From an uncultured Oscillospiraceae bacterium (GTDB lineage Bacteria; Bacillota; Clostridia; Oscillospirales; Oscillospiraceae): DNA of 18,716 nt. Below, piece after piece: positions 14,121-18,716 of the stretch; the first letter of the stretch is position 1, and each line of letters opens with the position of its first letter. Below the pieces are notes generated by a model. The model searched no databases. It worked only from the letters and a program-made list of their open reading frames with translations, and was not told where the DNA came from. The stretch covers positions 6,083 to 24,798 of the forward strand of contig CAJUEC010000037.1 in the NCBI GenBank assembly GCA_910585155.1. Direction: 5' to 3'. The position numbers were made by a program, and so were the translations under genes.

Positions 14121-15785
14121 ATGAAGACCGACATTGAAATCGCCCAAAGCGCAGCCATGCTCCCCATCAGCCAGGTGGCGGCCCGGGCCGGCATCGACGA
14201 GGGGCTGCTGGAGCACTACGGTCGGGTCAAGGCCAAAATCGATATCGGGCCCCTGCGGGCCCTGCCCCGGCGCGGGAAATTGATCCTGGTCACCGCCATC
14301 AACCCCACCCCCGCCGGGGAGGGCAAGACCACCACCAGCGTGGGGCTGGCGGACGCCCTGAACCGGCTGGACAAGAACGTGCTGCTGTGCCTGCGGGAGC
14401 CCTCTCTGGGCCCGGTGTTCGGCGTCAAGGGGGGCGCGGCGGGGGGCGGCTACGCCCAGGTGGTGCCCATGGAGGACATCAACCTCCACTTCACCGGGGA
14501 CTTTCACGCCATCGGCGCGGCCAACAACCTGCTGGCCGCCATGCTGGACAACCACATTCAGCAGGGCAACGAGCTGGGCATTGACGTGAAGCGGATCACC
14601 TGGCGGCGGTGCGTGGACATGAACGACCGCCAGCTGCGCAGCATTGTGGACGGCCTGGGGGGCCGGATGCAGGGGATGCCCCGGGAGGACGGCTTCGACA
14701 TCACCGTGGCCAGCGAGATCATGGCGGTGCTGTGCCTGGCCTCCGACCTGAAGGACCTGAAGGCGCGGCTGGCCCGGATCATCGTGGGCTACACCTATGA
14801 CGACAGGCCCGTCACCGCCAACCACCTGAAGGCCCAGGGGGCCATGGCCGCCCTGCTGAAGGACGCCATCAAGCCCAACCTGGTCCAGACCCTGGAGAAC
14901 ACCCCCGCCCTGGTCCACGGCGGGCCCTTCGCCAACATCGCCCACGGCTGCAACTCCGTGGCCGCCACCGACACCGCGTTGAAGCTGGCGGACTACGTGG
15001 TCACCGAGGCGGGCTTCGGCGCGGATTTAGGGGCGGAGAAGTTTTTGGACATCAAGTGCCGCGCCGCCGGGCTGGACCCCAGCGCGGTGGTGATCGTGGC
15101 CACGGTGAAGGCGCTGAAATACAACGGCGGCGTGCCCAAGGCCGAGCTGGGGGCGGAGAACCTGGCCGCCCTGGAGCGGGGCCTGCCCAACCTGCTCAAG
15201 CACGTGGAGAACATCACCCAGGTGTACGGCCTGCCCTGTATGGTGGCCGTCAACCGCTTTGTGAGCGACACCGACGCCGAGCTGGCCCTCATCGCCGATA
15301 AGTGCCGGGAGCTGGGGGTGAACGTGGCCCTGTCCGAGGTGTGGGGCAAGGGCGGCGCGGGCGGCGTGGAGCTGGCCCAGGAGGTGCTGCGCCTGTGCGG
15401 CCAGCCCCATGACTTCCATTTTGCCTATGATTTGGAGCTCCCCCTGCGGGAGAAGATTGAGACCGTGGTGCGCCGGGTGTACGGCGGGGCCGGGGTGAGC
15501 TATTCCGGCGCCGCCGCCAAGGAGCTGGACCGGCTGGAGGCCATGGGCTTCGGCGGCCTGCCGGTGTGTATGGCCAAAACCCAGTACTCCCTGTCCGACG
15601 ACCCGGCCAAGCTGGGCCGCCCGGAGGGCTTTACCGTCACGGTGTCCAAGGTGAAGGCGTCCGCCGGGGCGGGCTTTGTGGTGGTGCAGACCGGGGACAT
15701 CATGACCATGCCCGGTCTGCCCAAGGTGCCGGCGGCGGAGAAGATCGATGTGGACGAAAACGGGGTCATCTCGGGGCTGTTTTAA
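14121..15785 (+). CDS. fhs: Formate--tetrahydrofolate ligase
   Basis: A 554-residue cytoplasmic enzyme that makes 10-formyl-tetrahydrofolate from formate, tetrahydrofolate and ATP. The length and N-terminus fit the family (about 556). The nucleotide loop TPAGEGKT is at residues 63-70, followed by the typical LREPSLGPVFGVKGGAAGGG region. The C-terminal region ends in FTVTVSKVKASAGAGFVVVQ and IMTMPGLPKVPAAEKIDVD, as expected. The start has GAGGAGG upstream. It is controlled by a ZTP riboswitch. A short G/C hairpin (15793-15811) follows the stop, without a T-run, so transcription may continue into ktrB. Confidence 0.98.
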   Translation: MKTDIEIAQSAAMLPISQVAARAGIDEGLLEHYGRVKAKIDIGPLRALPRRGKLILVTAINPTPAGEGKTTTSVGLADALNRLDKNVLLCLREPSLGPVFGVKGGAAGGGYAQVVPMEDINLHFTGDFHAIGAANNLLAAMLDNHIQQGNELGIDVKRITWRRCVDMNDRQLRSIVDGLGGRMQGMPREDGFDITVASEIMAVLCLASDLKDLKARLARIIVGYTYDDRPVTANHLKAQGAMAALLKDAIKPNLVQTLENTPALVHGGPFANIAHGCNSVAATDTALKLADYVVTEAGFGADLGAEKFLDIKCRAAGLDPSAVVIVATVKALKYNGGVPKAELGAENLAALERGLPNLLKHVENITQVYGLPCMVAVNRFVSDTDAELALIADKCRELGVNVALSEVWGKGGAGGVELAQEVLRLCGQPHDFHFAYDLELPLREKIETVVRRVYGGAGVSYSGAAAKELDRLEAMGFGGLPVCMAKTQYSLSDDPAKLGRPEGFTVTVSKVKASAGAGFVVVQTGDIMTMPGLPKVPAAEKIDVDENGVISGLF

Positions 15786-15842
15786 GCAAAATCGGGCGGG
15801 TTTGCCCCGCCCAAGAGATGGAACGCAGGGGGAGAGACTGCT

Positions 15843-17180
15843 GTGAAAAAAAGACCGGGGGGACTGTCCCCCAACCGGACCATCGCCCTGGGCTTTTTGG
15901 CCATCATCCTGGCGGGGGCCCTGCTGCTCATGCTGCCCATCGCCAACCGGGAGGGCAGAGGGCTGTCCTTCCTGGACAGCCTGTTCACCGCCACCTCCGC
16001 CACCTGCGTCACCGGCCTGGTGGTGGCGGACACCTGGACCCAGTTCAGCCTGCTGGGGCAGGTCATCCTGCTCCTGCTCATCCAGGTGGGGGGGCTGGGC
16101 TATATGACCATGATGCTCCAGGCCTCCCTGTTCCTGGGGAAAAAGCTGGGCCTGCGCCAGCGCTCCGTGATGATGGAGAGCGTCAGCGCCGACCGGCTCA
16201 GCGACGTGCTCACCCTGCTGCGCTATATCCTGGGGGGCACCGCAGCCATCGAGGGCGCGGGGGCGGTGCTGCTGGCCCTGCGCTTCGTGCCCGAGCTGGG
16301 CCTGGCCCAGGGACTGTGGTACGCGGTGTTCCACAGCGTGTCCGCCTTCTGCAACGCGGGCTTCGACCTGATGGGCTTCCGGGAGCCCTACAGCTCCCTG
16401 ACCCACTATGTATATGACCCCCTGGTGAACGTCACCGTCTGCGCCCTGGTGCTGCTGGGCGGGCTGGGCTTTCTGGTGTGGCGGGACGTGCGGGAGAACG
16501 GCCTGCGCCTGCGCCGCTACTCGCTGCACTCCAAGCTGATGCTCACCGCCACCGTGGTGCTGACGGCGGGGGGCGCGGCGCTGTTCTGGTGGGCGGAGCG
16601 GGGCAGCCTGCTGGCGGGGATGGACCCGGGACAGCAGGCGCTGGTGTCCCTGTTCCAGGCGGTGTCCCCCCGGACGGCGGGGTTCAACACCGTGGACCTG
16701 GCCAAGCTCACCAGCGGGGGCGGGCTGCTCACCATCGTGCTGATGTTCATCGGCGCGGGCCCCGGCTCCACCGGCGGCGGCGTGAAGGTGACCACCGTGG
16801 TGGTGTGCCTGCTCACCCTGGCCAGCTATGTCCGGGGAAAGCGGGAGGTGGGGGCCTTCAACCGGCGGCTGGACGAGGAGCAGATCCACCGCTCGGCGGC
16901 GGGGGTGACGCTGTACATGACCATGGCCATGGCCGGGGGCTTCCTGCTGCTGGCCACCCAGCCCTTCCCCCTTCAGGACGCGCTGTTTGAGGTGTTCTCC
17001 GCCCTGAGCACCGTGGGGCTGTCCACCGGCATCACCCGGGCGCTGTCCCCCTTCAACCGGGGGCTGCTCATCGTCATGATGTACTGCGGGCGGATTGGCA
17101 GCCTGTCCATGATGATGGCGCTGGCCCAGCGGCTGCCCCCCCGGGTGAAGGACCCGGTGGAGCGCATTACGATTGGATGA
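15843..17180 (+). CDS. ktrB: Potassium uptake channel subunit KtrB (TrkH family)
   Basis: A 445-residue membrane protein that conducts K+ into the cell as a dimer on a KtrA ring. The four pseudo-repeats with selectivity loops are visible: TSATCVTGL, SVSAFCNAGFD, SPRTAGFNTV and SALSTVGLSTGIT. A Gly-rich stretch, GAGPGSTGGGVK, at about 308-319 is the gating-loop region in the third repeat. The length matches Bacillus KtrB. The start is GTG at 15843, with GGGGGAGAG upstream. ktrA follows 45 nt later. No c-di-AMP (ydaO) riboswitch is seen in the 57-bp gap before it. Confidence 0.95.
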   Translation: MKKRPGGLSPNRTIALGFLAIILAGALLLMLPIANREGRGLSFLDSLFTATSATCVTGLVVADTWTQFSLLGQVILLLLIQVGGLGYMTMMLQASLFLGKKLGLRQRSVMMESVSADRLSDVLTLLRYILGGTAAIEGAGAVLLALRFVPELGLAQGLWYAVFHSVSAFCNAGFDLMGFREPYSSLTHYVYDPLVNVTVCALVLLGGLGFLVWRDVRENGLRLRRYSLHSKLMLTATVVLTAGGAALFWWAERGSLLAGMDPGQQALVSLFQAVSPRTAGFNTVDLAKLTSGGGLLTIVLMFIGAGPGSTGGGVKVTTVVVCLLTLASYVRGKREVGAFNRRLDEEQIHRSAAGVTLYMTMAMAGGFLLLATQPFPLQDALFEVFSALSTVGLSTGITRALSPFNRGLLIVMMYCGRIGSLSMMMALAQRLPPRVKDPVERITIG

Positions 17181-17225
17181 CCCCGGGCGCCGGGGAAGCT
17201 CATATTGAGAAAGGTGTGTGTTGCG

Positions 17226-17879
17226 ATGGCTGCGACGTTCCTGGTGATCGGCCTGGGCCGGTTCGGCACGAATCTGGCCCTGCGGCTGATGGACTCGGGC
17301 AGCGAGGTGATGGTGATCGACAACGACGAGGAGGCGGTGAACCACATCGCCCCCCGCGTGACCCAGGCCAAGATCGGCGACTGCATGGACGAGGAGGTGC
17401 TGCGCTCCCTGGACCCGGCCAGCTTCGACTTCTGCTTTGTGTGCATCAGCGACAACTTCCAGTCCTCCCTGGAGATCACCTCTCTGCTCAAGGAGATGGG
17501 GGCCCCCATGGTGATCTCCAAGGCGGACAAGGACCTCCACGCCCGGCTGCTGAAAAAGATCGGCGCGGACGAGGTGGTGTTCCCCGAGCGGGACATGGCC
17601 GCCCGGGCGGCCATGCGCTTCAGCGTGAACGGGGCGCTGGAGTACATCGAGCTGGCCCCGGGCTACGCCATTATGGAGCTGGACGTGCCCGACCACTGGG
17701 CGGGCCAGACCATCATTGACCTGGGCATCCGCAAGCGATGGAACGTGAACGTCATCGGCCGGAGGGAGGGCGGGGCCATCCTGCCGGTGGACGCCGCCTT
17801 CGTCTTTGCTGCGGATACCCACATCCTGGTGGCGGGCAGGCCGGACGACGTGGCGGAAATGGCAAATACGGGCGTTTAA
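17226..17879 (+). CDS. ktrA: Potassium uptake regulatory subunit KtrA
   Basis: A 217-residue cytoplasmic RCK protein that forms the gating ring of KtrB. The N-terminal nucleotide-binding domain has FLVIGLGRFG (5-14) and the acidic end of strand 2, VIDNDEE (30-36), for NAD(H)/ATP binding. The C-terminal RCK_C domain (about 140-217) is the site that binds c-di-AMP in Firmicute homologues. The ATG at 17226 fits the family N-terminus and has AAAGGTG upstream; in-frame TTG (17205) and GTG (17214) are less likely. A strong terminator closes the unit. Confidence 0.95.
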   Translation: MAATFLVIGLGRFGTNLALRLMDSGSEVMVIDNDEEAVNHIAPRVTQAKIGDCMDEEVLRSLDPASFDFCFVCISDNFQSSLEITSLLKEMGAPMVISKADKDLHARLLKKIGADEVVFPERDMAARAAMRFSVNGALEYIELAPGYAIMELDVPDHWAGQTIIDLGIRKRWNVNVIGRREGGAILPVDAAFVFAADTHILVAGRPDDVAEMANTGV

Positions 17880-17905
17880 GGAACTTTCTCCGCTGGAATG
17901 GAGCG

Positions 17906-17946
17906 AAAAAGCATGGTATCCTTTGAGAGGATACCATGCTTTTTTT
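17906..17946 (+). terminator. Strong intrinsic terminator after ktrA
   Basis: GCATGGTATCC (17911-17921) pairs with GGATACCATGC (17929-17939) around a TTTGAGA loop, extended by A5/T5 pairing and ending in seven Ts. The A-run on the other side makes it potentially bidirectional. Confidence 0.95.
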
Positions 17947-18069
17947 GTCCATTGGGACAGCCGGGCGGGGAGGGGCCGCGCCTGAGGGGGACACGGGGGC
18001 CGCTGCGGGGCTTTTTGGCGGCGCGGGGGGAGGCGAGGGAAGATAGGCAGTACATACGGCTACGTCCGG

Positions 18070-18657
18070 GTGAGCACCAGAGAGCAGAACCTGGACCGGC
18101 AGCTCATTGCCCTGCGGGCGGCGCTGGTGCCGGAGGAAAACCTGTTTGTGGACAAGCAGTCCGGAAAGGATTTTCAGCGTCCGCAGTATCAAAAAATGCT
18201 CAGGAGGCTGAAAAAGGACGATCTGCTCTACATCAAGAGCATCGACCGGCTGGGGCGGAACTATACGGAGATTCTGGAGCAGTGGCGGGTGCTCACCAAG
18301 GAAAAAGGGGTGGACATCATGGTGCTGGACATGCCGCTGCTGGACACCCGGCGGGGGAAGGACCTGATGGGCACCTTCCTCAGCGACATTGTGCTCCAGG
18401 TCCTCTCCTTCGTGGCGGAGAACGAGCGGGAGAGCATCCGCCAGCGCCAGGCGGAGGGCATCGCCGCGGCCAAGGAGCGGGGGGTGCGGTTTGGCCGGCC
18501 CAGCGTGGAGCCGCCGGACGGCTTCCCGGCCATTGTGGCCCAGTGGAAGTCCGGGCGGCTGACCTTCCAGGAGGCGCTGGAGTGCAGCGGACTGAGCCAG
18601 GCCACCTTTTACCGCCGCTTGAAGGAGCTGCGGGAGGGGCGGGGGACAAAAAAATGA
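18070..18657 (+). CDS. Small serine recombinase (resolvase/invertase), start codon uncertain
   Basis: A resolvase/invertase-type recombinase that cuts DNA through a serine. Coding similarity begins upstream of the GTG at 18070: the frame reads ATA (18043) then GSTYGYVRVSTREQNLDRQ. The catalytic Ser is the codon right after that GTG, and the conserved Tyr and Arg of YGYVRVS lie before it. No ATG, GTG, TTG or CTG occurs in this frame between the stop at 17983 and 18070, so either ATA is the start (GGGAGG and GAGGG lie upstream) or the protein lacks its first strand. The rest is intact: SIDRLGRNY for the DR..R active site, the long E helix, and a C-terminal helix-turn-helix (FQEALECSGLSQATFYRRL). 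Confidence 0.85.
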   Translation: MSTREQNLDRQLIALRAALVPEENLFVDKQSGKDFQRPQYQKMLRRLKKDDLLYIKSIDRLGRNYTEILEQWRVLTKEKGVDIMVLDMPLLDTRRGKDLMGTFLSDIVLQVLSFVAENERESIRQRQAEGIAAAKERGVRFGRPSVEPPDGFPAIVAQWKSGRLTFQEALECSGLSQATFYRRLKELREGRGTKK

Positions 18658-18662
18658 GCCCA

Positions 18663-18688
18663 CTATCAAAAAGTACACCTTTTGATAG
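18663..18688. repeat. Palindrome after the recombinase, possible crossover site
   Basis: An AT-rich inverted repeat five bases after the recombinase stop: CTATCAAAA (18663-18671) and TTTTGATAG (18680-18688) around AGTACACC. No T-run follows, which argues against a terminator. Serine recombinases act on short palindromic sites near their genes, so this is a candidate site; only one copy is visible before the window ends. Confidence 0.55.
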
Positions 18689-18716
18689 CGGCCCGGATAA
18701 CCATAAGATAACACAG

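Noticed and set aside
15793..15811. Terminator between fhs and ktrB
   Set aside because: The GGGCGGG/CCCGCCC hairpin is not followed by a T-run; read-through is more likely.

Overview
The window looks like a chromosome segment from a high-GC, low-oxygen gut Firmicute, most likely an Oscillospiraceae (Clostridial cluster IV) relative of Flavonifractor or Lawsonibacter. This rests on GC-rich Firmicute-type proteins, strong GGAGG ribosome binding sites, a T-box leader, a ZTP riboswitch in front of fhs, and palindromic intergenic repeats of a kind typical of these genomes. The genus is an inference; no 16S or other marker is present.

Layout. (1) 1-4843: three tandem 80-bp hairpin repeats, then a sigma-A promoter and a Phe-type T-box (specifier TTC) that drives an unknown aromatic-rich small protein, pheS and pheT. 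(2) 4852-6158, minus strand: a PadR repressor, a DUF2812 membrane protein and a small membrane-anchored protein, under a consensus promoter that overlaps a probable PadR operator. (3) 6230-6812: a terminator, a MITE-like element flanked by TAA duplications, and a minus-strand zinc-ribbon membrane protein. (4) 6955-13397: a promoter, polA, then a compact run of nucleoside phosphorylase, methyltransferase, rimI, a second GNAT gene, a broken-looking small ORF and tsaD. (5) 13663-15785: a DnaA-box-like array, then promoter, ZTP riboswitch and fhs. (6) 15843-17946: the KtrB/KtrA potassium uptake pair and a strong terminator. (7) 18043-18688: a small serine recombinase whose expected start codon is ATA, followed by a palindrome that could be its site.

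The most unusual signal is a pair of matching structures downstream of two unrelated housekeeping genes, pheT and tsaD. In each case the gene is intact to its stop codon. A hairpin-rich block follows (152 or 158 bp), and then a second copy of the gene's own 3' end (67 bp at 65/67 identity for pheT; 107 bp, identical, for tsaD) that stops exactly at the same TGA. The two blocks share short anchors and the order of hairpins, but most stem sequences differ while remaining paired. This looks like a small structured element that is tolerated because the tail of its target gene is duplicated.

The genes serve translation (PheST, TsaD, RimI), DNA replication and repair (PolA), one-carbon metabolism (Fhs with ZTP sensing) and K+ homeostasis (KtrAB). 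Accessory content is confined to repeats, the MITE and the recombinase.
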